Shown: positions 34,328 through 45,599 of the stretch, in pieces
How positions within the stretch are numbered: the first letter of the stretch is position 1
Layout: each line of letters begins with the position of its first letter
Source of the DNA: Purshia tridentata
Lineage: Eukaryota; Streptophyta; Magnoliopsida; Rosales; Rosaceae
Reading direction: 5' to 3'
Length of the DNA: 64,000 bases
Assembly (NCBI GenBank): GCA_003254885.1
Contig: QANT01004527.1
Coordinates: 1-64,000, forward strand
Position numbers and translations under genes: made by a program
Notes under the pieces: model-generated
Told to the model about the DNA's origin: nothing
What the model saw: the letters and a program-made list of their open reading frames with translations, nothing else
Databases searched by the model: none

Positions 34328-35489
34328 GAAAATCAGCCTAGCTTGGTGCCTGAATTCCTTTTTCTTTTTCCCTTCTACATCATGAAAGCATATATTGGAT
34401 CCTGGTAAAGATTCTTGCAGAATTTTTTTAATGAACCATAAATTCCTGTCCGGCCATGTGTTTACTACAATTCTTCACTCTCCTCTCGGATAAAGAGATC
34501 ATCCTGCCCATTACTGCATCTTTACCATTGTCAACTGTCATTGAGATTTTAATCTGTTGGCACACAGAATAGATACTACAAAAAGATCACTAGGCTGATA
34601 GTTTTAGTGGCCAAGCGCTTACCTCTACACTCTTGTACTCTCACCTCCAATTCTTAGGCCTCTGTGAACCCAAAGAAAAACTGTAATATCTGTCATTATT
34701 ATATGCTATAAACTTTTGATTGTTGTAATTCTCCTTCAGCAATCTGTTTTATTTATAAGCTATAAATGAATATTCATCTGTGCACCAGTTACCAAGTTGA
34801 GGATTTTGGAGGACCTGTAAAATCTGAGTTATTTTGGAGGACCTGTAAAGGTTGAGAGTTATTTGTGCACAAGCCATACTAATGAATCATCAAGATTTCA
34901 TGCTATGTCCAACATTGACTTGTTCCCGGCCATATCCATTCACCACCCATTAGTTTGTAACCTGTGTAATGCATGTTATCATGCCCTAGTCCATTTTTTA
35001 TAATATCAATCAAAGTCTTTCATATTTTCTGAACCTGCATGAGATTAATAGCAAGGGGTGTAAAATTTGAATTTCCTTACCCATCAATGCTGGTTAGTGG
35101 CATATACGGAACTAGAACTTTGAATTTATGGTAATGCAGACCTTATTTAAAAATTTTAAAAAAATGTTTTAAAATTTTATATGGAAGGAAATCATAAAAA
35201 AAACAAAGAAAAAAGCTGAAAATGGAAGAGAAAATAAATTGTCCTCTGAGTATGGTAAATTGGAAAGAACTTGTATCTCAGATCCAAAAAAAGAAAAAAG
35301 AAAAAACTTGTATCCAGTTCCAGTTTCTATTCTACCAACGGTCAATAGAAGTAAAAGCGCGGTACCTCCAACAACTATCCAATCCCAGAAATCCATTTGA
35401 ATTTGAAAATCTGACCGTTTGGCTGCCCTTCCCTCCATATAAACACCCCGCCCTTCCCCATAACATCCACTCACTCACACTCAAAAATT

Positions 35490-35533
<44 letters not shown>

Positions 35534-35535
35534 CC
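34328..35535. other. Intergenic spacer and HMG-gene promoter
   Basis: The TBL 3' UTR is followed by AT-rich sequence. The right end holds a TATA-like CCATATAAACACC near 35434 and a (CT)n leader tract at 35495-35528 that stops eight bases before the HMG start codon. A small direct repeat of TTTTGGAGGACCTGTAAA lies near 34804 and 34832. Confidence 0.6.
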
Positions 35536-36751
35536 ATGGCTGACACTGCAATTGCCGAGATGCCTACAAGGAAGCCCAGGACGAACAGAAGGGCGCTGAA
35601 GGAGAAGAACCTATCTGGAAATGAAGCCAATATCATCGCCGGAAAGGTCTCGGAGCCCGCTCAGAGCCCCGTCCCAACCGGATCCGGCTCCGACCTGGCG
35701 AAGGAGAACAGCGAGAGCCTCTCTCAGCCTCTCACATCCCCCAAGAAAAGGAGAGCCGCGGCCTCCAAGAAACAGTCCAAGCAGGCGCAGCAACAATCCT
35801 CTTTCGAGAAAGACTTGCAAGAAATGCAAGATCAGCTCCAGAAACTGAGGCTTGAGAAGGACAAGACGGAGGAGCTCTTGAAGGCCAGGGAGGAGGAGCT
35901 TGAAACCAAGGGTCGAGAGCAGGACAAGCTTCAGATGGAGTTGAAGAAGCTGCAGAAGTTGAAGGAGTTCAAGCCCACCATGGTTTGTTTTTCTTGATCC
36001 CCTTTCTTTTCTTCGTTTTTTTCTTAAGTTTTTCCTGGATTTTTTTTCATTGTGTTGTTGGATTAGCATCTGTTTGGTTGCTGAGAATGGTGAAAGGTTT
36101 AAGACTTTGGTTTGTTGATTCTTTATTTCTTGTTTTGGATTCATTTTTGTTTGGTTACTCGTAAATTGTGAGAAAATGAAAAAAGTTCATAAGGGTTCTT
36201 GATTTAAAGGTTCTTAGGGGTCTGATCGAATTGCTACAAGTGTGTTTGATATATATAATGCTTCTTTATCTTAATTCAGGCATTCCCAATTGTTCAATCA
36301 CTGAATGACAAAAAGAAGAAAGGTTGCCCTGAAAAGAAAAGGCCATCCCCTCCTTATATCCTCTGGTGCAAAGACCAATGGAATGAGGTAAGATAAAGAG
36401 TAATAAAGTATAATGTTTCTGAGATCTGAATGTGAAACAATTTCTGAATCCTCTTTTGGGGTTTTGATGCAGATCAAGAAGGAGAACCCTGAGGCTGAGT
36501 TTAAGGAAATCTCAAACATCTTGGGGGCCAAGTGGAAGAACGTCAGTGCAGAAGAGAAAAAGCCTTATGAAGAGAGGTATCAAGCTGACAAGGAAGCTTA
36601 TCTGCAAGTGACTGCAAAAGAGAAGCGTGAGAGTGAAGCAATGCACCTCTTGGAAGAGGAGCACAAGCAGAAGACAGCTATGGAGTTGCTTGAACAATAC
36701 CTGCAGTTCAAACAAGAAGCTGAAAAGGAGAACAAGAAGAAGTAAAGCTCA

Positions 36752-36784
<33 letters not shown>

Positions 36785-37978
36785 TACTCTCTCTCTATGT
36801 TATGTGTCTCTGAATATGGAATTGATAACGTATACTCATTTGTAGTTACAGGAAAGAAAAGGATCCATTGAAACCCAAGCAGCCAATGTCAGCATTTTTC
36901 CTGTTCACAAATGAGAGGCGTGCAGCTCTGGTTGCAGAGAACAAAACTGTCACTGAGGTAATTGAAAATCACCATCCCCATTTTATTAAAGTCCTGTGCA
37001 TATTTAGTTATTTGGCCACTTATCAACTCTGGGACTATTTAATAGGTTGCAAAGATCACTGGTGAAGAATGGAAAACCATGACAGAAGAACAGAAAGGGC
37101 CTTATGAAAAGGTTTGCTCTATGGGCATATAAAAGCTTTTTGCCTTTTATCTTTTGTGGGGTTTATTAGTCCTGCCCCAGCTGAATCATGCTTAATAAGC
37201 TTCTTGGGTTTCTTTAAACCTTGCAGATGGCAAGGACGAACAGGGAGAAGTATCTGCAAGAGATGGAGGTTTATAACCAGAAAAAGGAAGAGGAAGCTGC
37301 GAATCTCAAGAAGGAAGAGGAAGAGCTGATGAAGCTACAAAAGCATGAAGCCTTGCAACTGCTTAAGAAGAAGGAGAAGACAGAAAACATCATCAAGGTT
37401 TTCTAATCAAGCTGTTTGCTACTCTTCATTCTTTACTGATAATTGATGTTACTATTGCATATTTTTATGATTACTAATAAAGTTGTGCAATGAACAGAAA
37501 ACGAAAGAGGAGCGCCAGAAGAAGAAGAAGGAAGAAAAGAAGATTGTTGATCCCAACAAGCCTAAGAAGCCTGCATCCTCATACATTTTGTTCAGGTAAA
37601 AATTGCTGCAGTTCTGTTATTAACATGAAAAGGGTGCAAAGAAAACACTGATCAATTCTGTTTTGTTTTAAATAATGTAGCAAGGAAGCAAGAAAGACTC
37701 TATTGGAGGAGCGACCAGGGACTAACAACTCCACCATTACTGCACTGATATCTCTGAAATGGAAGGTACCCTTTTTCAAAATTGTATTTGATAACATTTT
37801 GTTGAGGTAAATGTTTTTCTTGATGGAAGAAAACTCATCCTTCTGTTGTTGCTGGGTATAGGAATTGACTGAAGAAGAGAGGAAAATCTGGAATGACAAG
37901 GCCGCTGAAGCCATGGAAGCATACAAGAAGGAGATGGAAGACTATAACAAATCTGTTGCTGCATCACTTCAAGACTGA
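35536..37978 (+). CDS. HMGB6/HMGB13-like: Triple HMG-box chromatin protein (3xHMG-box type)
   Basis: Nine exons (35536-35982, 36280-36387, 36473-36741, 36852-36957, 37046-37111, 37227-37397, 37498-37595, 37681-37765, 37862-37978) encode 488 residues. The basic N-terminus (MADTAIAEMPTRKPRTNRRA, then SPKKRRAAASKK) is followed by a coiled segment at about 95-145. HMG box 1 begins RPSPPYILWCKDQWNEIKKE (about 169-238). Box 2 is KPKQPMSAFFLFTNERRAAL (about 281-352). Box 3 is KPKKPASSYILFSKEARKTL (about 406-475). Charged linkers of E and K join them. This plant-specific layout matches Arabidopsis 3xHMG-box1/2, which bind DNA without sequence preference and associate with condensed chromosomes in mitosis and meiosis. 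Expression in dividing cells is therefore expected. All nine exons join in frame. The leader is a pure (CT)n tract. Confidence 0.93.
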
Positions 37979-38651
37979 GGCTGCAGCTCTATCTGTCTGT
38001 TGATGTTCAATTGTTATTGAACATGTAGTTCATGTAGTGCAACATTTTCATTTTGATGTCTACTTTTTTAAGCCTTTTGCAATATGAAAGAATCGCGAAT
38101 GTATGAAATTCAAGAGCTGTGAATGGTTCTGATTTGTGTAATCAATATATTGGCCTTGACATTTGTGAAATGAATCCAAGTATTTTTCCATTCAGTTTGG
38201 CTAAAAGATCTAGTTTTAGTAGTCTTAATCCTTGTGGGGCTAAAAGATAATGTTGTTCATTCCTTGACTCCATCGTCTACCACTTGAAAAGAACAAAGCA
38301 CCCTCTCAAAGGGGTAATTTCGTAATTAACTGAGAAAAAAACATTTAAAACTTAAAAGCCATCGCTTTTCATTCGTGGGTCTCCTATCCTATGTCGAAGA
38401 CTCGAAGTCGTCTCTCTATAATTAAACAAGCTTCATTATGGCATCAAACATGCCTCGGGCGGCAAATTCTCCGCGCGCACTTTAGCTTAGTTTGGATTCC
38501 TCCAACGAAAAGTTAGCTAATTCTATACCTAACCTTCACTGTTAGCTGTAGCTCCACAACTACCACTAACCCACGCCTTGCAGGCGAAATTCCTTAACCT
38601 GCGCACACCACGCACCTCTATACCCCCAATCACCTCCCTCTCTGTTTTCCA
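37979..38651. other. Intergenic spacer, HMG 3' UTR to transporter promoter
   Basis: It carries the HMG-gene 3' UTR (through about 38150) and a short promoter for the transporter. No other feature seen. Confidence 0.55.
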
Positions 38652-39531
38652 ATGATGCCTGAACCTCCGAACCCAGTACCGTTCCTTGAGACCAGCCGCA
38701 AGGACGACGCCGGGGCAGTCTTCGTCCTCCAATCAAAAGGTTCCACGTCAATTTTATTTCTATTTTCTTTTATTAAAAAAAATTGTATATTTATTTTTCT
38801 AATTATGGATTATATATGAAGGGCAATGGTGGCATGCGGGGTTTCATCTGACGACGGCGATAGTGGGGCCTACAATACTGACGCTGCCGTACGCGTTCAG
38901 AGGGCTGGGGTGGTGGGTTGGGTTCCTGTGCTTAACCACCATGGGGTTGGTCACCTTCTACTCCTACTACCTTATGTCTCTGGTGCTCGACCACTGTGAG
39001 AAAGCTGGTCACCGCCACATCCGATTCCGTGAACTCGCCGCCGACGTCTTAGGTACCTAACACGTCATCTCCATAACCCAGTTTTTTTAAAATTAAAAAA
39101 AAAATTGCAAAATGTTGTTATGTTTAGCTATATAGCATATATTGCATTGCTTCCTTTTTACTTTTGTTCTATAAACACTTAAAACGATTTCGTTTTGCAT
39201 GCTTTCGTTGTTTGTTGGGCAAAATCGCTGCTATTTTGTTTGCCCTAATCGGTCCCACATCTTTTTTTTCGTGATAATAAATGCTGTTTTTGACTTTCCG
39301 TTTCATTGGGGGCAACCGTGCAAGCGTGTGAAACAAACGTGTGGTAAGTGCATGATTCTGGTGGGACCGTGGGACTCTGCCACTCTGACACGTGTGTGAC
39401 GGTCTTGTTTGACTGAAGCCTGGTCCAGTCCATACGCGGTAACTGTTCATAATGTAGAAGCGTCATTAGAAAAATACGGGATGGTAAAATGTGAAATGTG
39501 AAGAGGATAGAAAAATTGTACTTTTCATTCC

Positions 39532-39564
<33 letters not shown>

Positions 39565-42500
39565 ATAGGAAATGAAAACTCCCTACTCAGTAACTCAGAT
39601 GACCTACTACTGAATAAGGATGTTGTTGCCACTTGAAAGTTGAAACCAACTAATTAAAATCCTCATGCATTGCTGTCAACTATTTTTACTTTTCAGTTTT
39701 TCGTTTTTATTTTTTAAATTGGAAAAGCTGCAAACCAGCAGGGAATTTATTCGGTTTGTTAATTTAGTCTGAATGCTGCACAAATTGCATTTGATTATAC
39801 AATGCTTTTGAGCCATATGATGCTTTTGCCACAAAAACGCATCATTGTTTATTAGTGGTCCTCTGTTTCTTTTCTGCTCCATATATAAAAATTATGGTTA
39901 TGGAATCCTGATTTTAAACTCTGTGGCCTTTTGCTTTTTTATAGGGTCAGGATGGATGTTTTATTTTGTAATATTCATCCAAACAGCCATAAATACTGGG
40001 GTTGGAATTGGAGCAATTTTGCTTGCTGGGGAATGCCTAAAGGTATACTATCATCACATCATCACATTGAATAATGTGACAGCTTCAGCTTCCAATAGTA
40101 TTATTATCTCTTTATTACCAAAATAAAATTGGCATATCTATAAAGGGTTATGCTGCTTTTTAAAGTTTACTGGAGGAAATGAGTAGGGCACTTCTATTCA
40201 TGGTATTCAAGGACAATGTTTTGTTGCCATAGATAAATTACTCAGTTTATTCATTTGGTCAATCTGCTATTGCTTCACAAAATATAATTGGTAGCCACTA
40301 TGGGTAACAAACTAGTCATCCTAAATCACACAAAAGACAATCAGTTGCTGGTTCATAAAACTATCAAGAGCTGGGATGCTTTTCAACTTCTGAAGGCACT
40401 GAATAATTAGTGCATTGTTGGCACTTGTTTGTTTTGATGCCTCAATGGAAATTTAAAGCAGTCTTCTAAAGCCCAAGCAAGTTGGTCACTTTGGGTTGAT
40501 ACCCACCCAACACATATCTAATTGCCTTCACTGTCAACTGATTGCATGCATGAGGTGAGTTACTGAATTAGTGCATAATTGTGATCACTTGTTTGTTGAC
40601 GCCTCAGTTGCAAATTAAAGCAGTCTTCTACAATCCCAAGCAAGATAGGAGAGCAAGTTAGTCACCTTAGTTTGATAACCACCCAAGATAGGCCTTGCCT
40701 TTATTGTCAAATAATTGCAAGAGCTGAGTCAGTACAAGCAACCCAGTTACTACTGAAATTTAAACAAGAAGTTAACGAACTTTCATAGTGAACACTTATG
40801 GAAACAATGTTTTATCAATCAATTAATATTTTGTACTGCCATAGTAAGTGCTGATAAAATCTTTTGAATTAGGTTTATTGAGAAATGCATCTTGTATTAT
40901 AATACAGTGGGGATGTGTTGGTTGGTTTGCTTGTATTATTTTGCATACAGTATAGTAGTTAGATTCTAGTAATCTTGCATTATCTTGATTGTCATTTTGT
41001 TTTGTTTTTGGTAAGATTATGTATTCAGAGCTTTCTCCCGATGGATCCCTGAAATTGTATCACTTCATAGCCATGGTTACAGTGGTAATGATAGTCATCT
41101 CTCAGCTTCCAACTTTCCACTCCCTAAGGCATATCAACTTTGGTTCACTGATTCTCAGCTTGGGCTACTCATTCCTGGTGGTTGGTGCTTGTATTTATGC
41201 AGGTAATGGACCCTTCAACATCATCATTTATATTTCACTCTTGCATTACTTATATGAAGAAAATTGCATGCATTTTTCTGGGCATCTTTTAATTTTTCAG
41301 CGGTAGGATAGTTTATTATCAATAAAGGACCACATAATCCATTAAGGAAATTTTCTTGAATTTTTTTTATTTATTTGAAGAAAGCAAGTTCTAATCCTTT
41401 AGTAAATATAACTATTTCGTGGACCTTGGGGTTGTGGATGCAGTTTTTTTAAAGAACTAGAGTAGTTTAAAACATTTTTTTGATTTCTTCTCGTGATTTA
41501 AGAAACTTCTCTTTTTCCTACAGGTACCTCTAAGAATCCCCCTCCAAGGGACTATTCCTTAGCATCTTCAAAGTCAGCAAGGGTCTTCAATGCCTTCACT
41601 TCCATCTCCATAATAGCTGCGATCTTTGGGAATGGAATACTACCCGAAATACAAGTAAATGCAGCATCTTTGGAACTTTTAATTAATTGTAAAAATCCAA
41701 GCTTTCTAATGCTAGCCGGCACAACCATTACATGATCTTGTTGATTTAACTAGACTACTTAGTAACATGTGTGGAAAGTACATGTGTGAAAACATCACAA
41801 AAATAATGTCAAATTTTGCTTGCTTGGCATATGCTTCTTGATTTAATTCTATCATACTTATGAATCAATGCAGGCAACTTTGGCGCCACCAGCTACTGGG
41901 AAGATGGTAAAAGGTCTTGTGATGTGTTACACAGTAATTTTCATTACTTTCTATGCGACTGCAGTGTCTGGCTACTGGGCATTTGGGAACAAATCTAGTT
42001 CAAACATTCTAGAGAGCCTAATGCCAGATGAGGGACCTTCTTTGGCTCCAACATGGGTTCTTGGACTTGCTGTGGTCTTCGTACTCCTTCAACTTCTTGC
42101 CATTGGCCTGGTAAGCTTACTCATGCACTCGTCATACGATTTTGAAAATTGCAATCCATGTCCAAAGAATAGAAGGAAAGCATCTATACTGTTTTCTGGA
42201 CATTGAAAGTTAACTTTCTTAAGCCTATTTAAAGTTGCAATGAGGTAATCCTTCGCCAATATGTTGCAGGTTTATTCTCAAGTTGCTTATGAGATCATGG
42301 AAAAGAAATCAGCAGATGTCAATCAAGGAATGTTTTCAAAAAGGAATCTCGTTCCTCGGATAATTCTTCGGTCTCTGTACATGATACTCTGTGGATTTTT
42401 TGCAGCCATGCTTCCATTTTTTGGAGACATAAGCGGTGTGGTTGGAGCTATTGGCTTCATCCCTTTAGATTTCATCCTCCCAATGCTTCTCTACAACAAG

Positions 42501-42659
42501 ACCCACAAGCCTCCAAAATCAACCTTAACTTATTGGATCAACATATCTATAATCATTGTGTTCACAGGCGCAGGAATGATGGGCACATTTTCCTCTATGA
42601 GGAAATTGGTTCTTGATGCCAACAAGTTTAAGCTCTTTAGTGATGATGTGGTTGATTAG
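38652..42659 (+). CDS. GAT1-like: GABA/amino-acid transporter of the AAAP family (GAT1-type)
   Basis: Seven exons (38652-38739, 38822-39052, 39945-40042, 41016-41202, 41524-41654, 41874-42110, 42270-42659) give 453 residues, about the length of Arabidopsis GAT1. A hydrophilic N-terminus ([20 protein letters not shown]) leads into [20 protein letters not shown], the conserved AAAP first helix. About eleven hydrophobic helices follow, including [20 protein letters not shown] and [20 protein letters not shown]. The protein ends [17 protein letters not shown]1 is a plasma-membrane, proton-coupled importer of GABA and related omega-amino acids, induced by wounding and senescence in Arabidopsis. 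Specificity cannot be proved from sequence; relatives in the LHT/AAP groups use other amino acids. ATG 38652 is followed at once by another ATG; either could serve. Confidence 0.88.
40400..40738. repeat. Diverged tandem duplication (about 163-bp period) in a transporter intron
   Basis: In the third intron of the GAT1-like gene, GAATAATTAGTGCATTGTTG near 40401 recurs as GAATTAGTGCATAATTGTGA near 40564. Shared blocks include CACTTGTTTGTT, AAAGCAGTCTTCTA and CCCAAGCAAG. The copies differ by many substitutions and small indels, so this is an older event than the duplications at 4211 and 20215. Confidence 0.75.
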
Positions 42660-44741
42660 GCTTGTACATAAAAACACAAAGCAGTTGTTTTCGAAAGAAA
42701 TGTTTTCTCTGATTCGCCCCTTTGCCTTGTAATATCCAAATTACACATACTTCACACAATCACCTATTAAGTTGTAAGCTAGTCAAATTAAGTCTTAGAT
42801 AACTTAATAAACATTCTGAGCCTCAACTGATCACAATTTGAGAAATGGTTTTGTTGATCCAATATAAATAATTATCAAATCTCAGTTTAGTGTCATTGTA
42901 ATGTGTAAAGACAAAAATGCCCTGTGTAGGTTCTAGAACTTAGGCTAGCTCCTGAAGAATGGAAGCTTCATTATTCTGATTCTAAGATATGGAAGAAATA
43001 TCGATTTAATTTATTTTTAAAAAGCCTGGTTCACATTGACATGATTTTTAAAAGAGGTTATGAGCTTTATGTGACTTAATTTGTGGCTAGCTGTAATGTT
43101 CCCATTAATTTAGGTGGACTCAGAGGCCCATTCCTCCTTGATTATTTTTTTTATTTTTTATTCGTGCAACGTTCCACGTTGATTAATTTAAGACTTTATT
43201 GACCAACTAGATGAGAATTATTTATACATGCAAGGGCGGCTGGTGATTAAATAAAACGACATAAAATCGCAACTGCATGTTAGCCAAATACATGTTCTTG
43301 CATGAGATTTTAAACAAGTTTTGAAACTATGAATATTTCATATTTACCCAATGAAAAAAATATAAATGATCATATATAAGAGTAGCAGCAATCACAATCA
43401 GGCTTGGTCTTAAAGTAGGCAAAGGAGGCAACATGCCTCAGGCCTCAAAATATTAAGGACCCCTAAGTCCTAACAGATTTTATACCTTTATATATTATGT
43501 TTAAAAAGTTAAATTTTAGATTTCGAAGGTTTAAAACCATGAAAATTTCGAAAGAATTTGTATTTCATTGGATATTTAGACTAAAACAATTTAAACTCTT
43601 AATAAAATTTCGACAATTTTGATTTGGTAATATTTCAAAACTTCAAAAAAATTAAAATTTTAGAAATTAATTCTATGATTACTTAAATAATATTCATAAA
43701 AGATTAATGGTCTAAATTTCATAACTTGCCCCGGATCCCTGGATTCTTGGTGCCGGCCTTGATCACATCTTTTTCTTGGGTTTTAAATTGCTATTTTATG
43801 CCATGTGCCATATTAAATACTTGAACAAAAAATAATAAAAATAAAAATAAGATATCCAAAATATCTATATATTCCCTGCAAGATTGGTACCAGACTCCAA
43901 TCTCAGCTTCTCTCTTTACCTAGTCTACTTTGTAATCAAAGGTTAAGATGGGAGCCGATATTAATTTTGGTGGGAAGCAAAGCAGGAAATCCAGATCCAA
44001 CGCGGCAACATATATATACCTACTTCTGCTGATTTGTATAAACATAAATAATAGATAAATATCATACCAGTCGCTTCATTAGGTGCAATGCAAGCAGTAC
44101 GTAATCCATAATAATTATTAATTATTCTATAAATAGAAAATTATCTTTATCCGTCAGACCGTCAGGGAGAAAGTGAGAGCCATTAGCCATTGAACTAACT
44201 CATTAACTTTCTGGGTCTATAAAAAATTGGAATAGACCTTGAAATACTATTTATTTTTTAATTATCCTTTTTTTTTTCTTTTTTTTTTCTCCAGTTTCTT
44301 GTGGCCAATATATCATAGCTTGCTTGTACACACAACAACACCTCAATCATGTGATTACAGTTGTTTAATAAAAGATGTAATAATAATTAAGAATAATTAA
44401 AGACAGAAAGAAGCACATAAAAGTCTAAGGCCAAGTCTCTCTCTTTCATGATCTGAAGACTTAATAAATGGGAAGGTTGGACACGGCAAATGCTCGGTTG
44501 AAAGTAATGGCGCCTATGTGGAGACCGTGAACACTGCAAATTGCAAACTACCACCCTCTTTTTTGCTTCATGTCATAACTCATAACTAACGCGTTTATCG
44601 ATCCTTCACCAACCAAATTAACAACCCCTCCTCCACATACTACAACATACACCCTCTCCCTCTTTCTCTCTCTCTCAAATCCTCTCATCTTCCTCTTTCA
44701 TCTATCTCTCTCTCTCTCTCTTTGGAACCAAGAAATTAGCA
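42660..44741. other. Intergenic spacer
   Basis: It contains the transporter 3' UTR, a MITE-like element (about 43395-43765), AT-rich filler and the promoter of the repeat-protein gene. That promoter has a pyrimidine-rich leader (CTCTCTC runs at 44655-44722). A TATA-like TTCTATAAATAGAA lies near 44126, rather far from the start. Confidence 0.55.
43395..43767. mobile_element. MITE-like element with CAGG-C-TTGG / CCGGCCTTG ends
   Basis: The left end reads ATCAGGCTTGGTCT, and the right end, GGTGCCGGCCTTGATC, is its imperfect inverse (CAAGGCCGG against CAGGCTTGG). ATCACA flanks both sides (near 43391 and 43762), a possible target duplication. The left part has GCCTCAGGCCTC and GGACCCC, motifs I associate with a widespread small plant element. 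No coding content. Confidence 0.45.
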
Positions 44742-45599
44742 ATGGAGCTCGGAGCTCATAACTCGAGTAGTAAAGAGCATTTACCCTTGCAGCATCCAAA
44801 GTTCAATTCTCGCCTTCCTCTACCTCATCTGAATCCAAAGAAATCAACAACGACGGGGCAAAAGTTCGACTTTCAACTTCCTTTTCTTCTTCCTCTAAAT
44901 CGAAATAAGACAATGGAGCAAAAGTTCGACTCTCACTCTCTTCCTCCTTTGAATCAAAATAAAGCAATAGAGCAAAACTTCGACTCTCATCTTCTTTCTC
45001 TTTTGAATCAAAATAAAGCAACACAACAAAAGTTCAACTCTCGCCCTCTTCCTTCCCTCAATCAAAATAAAACGAGGGAAGAGAAGTTCGACTCTCGCCC
45101 TCTTCCTCTTCCTCTTCCTCATGAAAATCAATCTGCAGTAGAGAAATTTGGCAAGTCTAGGCCTGTATGGGACTGTGGAAGCACACTCTACGACTCCTTC
45201 GAGCTCAACTCGTTCAAACGCCAGCTAGACTCCGCCATATCATGCAGAACCATGTCAATGCCCCATCTACCCGATCGCCGAGCTCCGCCGCCTCCACAGC
45301 CACCCGCCGAAATTCCCAAAAAGCCCTCGAAGCTCTCTCGCTCGCTCAACAAACTCCTCCGCTCCGTTTTCAAGACAAAACCAAATAATTCCAGTGTCGT
45401 TTTTAGAGTGCAAGAGCAGTCGAGGCAGGACGGGTTGTACGTCGTGTACGACAAGTCTGGTGCACTTACGACGATCCCCGAAGTCGTTCCTCATGAGTTT
45501 GAGTTCGGTGGTCTCTCACCGGAGATTGGGTCGTTGGTTAGGAGGACAGGGTCGGAGAGATTTACAAGTACTACTTCTATTGGTATTTCATGTGCTTAG
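44742..45599 (+). CDS. Plant-specific protein of unknown function with 18-residue tandem repeats
   Basis: A single-exon ORF of 285 residues. Residues 20-135 are a repeat region: a KF(D/N)S...LPxLNQNK unit recurs with KF or NF at 20, 41, 61, 79, 97, 115 and 135. The four central steps are 20, 18, 18 and 18 residues (about 54 bp). The C-terminal half looks conserved: PVWDCGSTLYDSFELNSFKR (141-160), a proline run, the basic KLSRSLNKLLRSVFK (197-211) and DGLYVVYDKSGALTTIPEV. I know similar intronless plant proteins sharing the VWDCGSxLYDSFEL block but no assigned function, so I give none. There is no signal peptide or membrane segment. The basic patch could bind membrane lipid or nucleic acid; this is a guess. 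Confidence 0.75.
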   Translation: MELGAHNSSSKEHLPLQHPKFNSRLPLPHLNPKKSTTTGQKFDFQLPFLLPLNRNKTMEQKFDSHSLPPLNQNKAIEQNFDSHLLSLLNQNKATQQKFNSRPLPSLNQNKTREEKFDSRPLPLPLPHENQSAVEKFGKSRPVWDCGSTLYDSFELNSFKRQLDSAISCRTMSMPHLPDRRAPPPPQPPAEIPKKPSKLSRSLNKLLRSVFKTKPNNSSVVFRVQEQSRQDGLYVVYDKSGALTTIPEVVPHEFEFGGLSPEIGSLVRRTGSERFTSTTSIGISCA

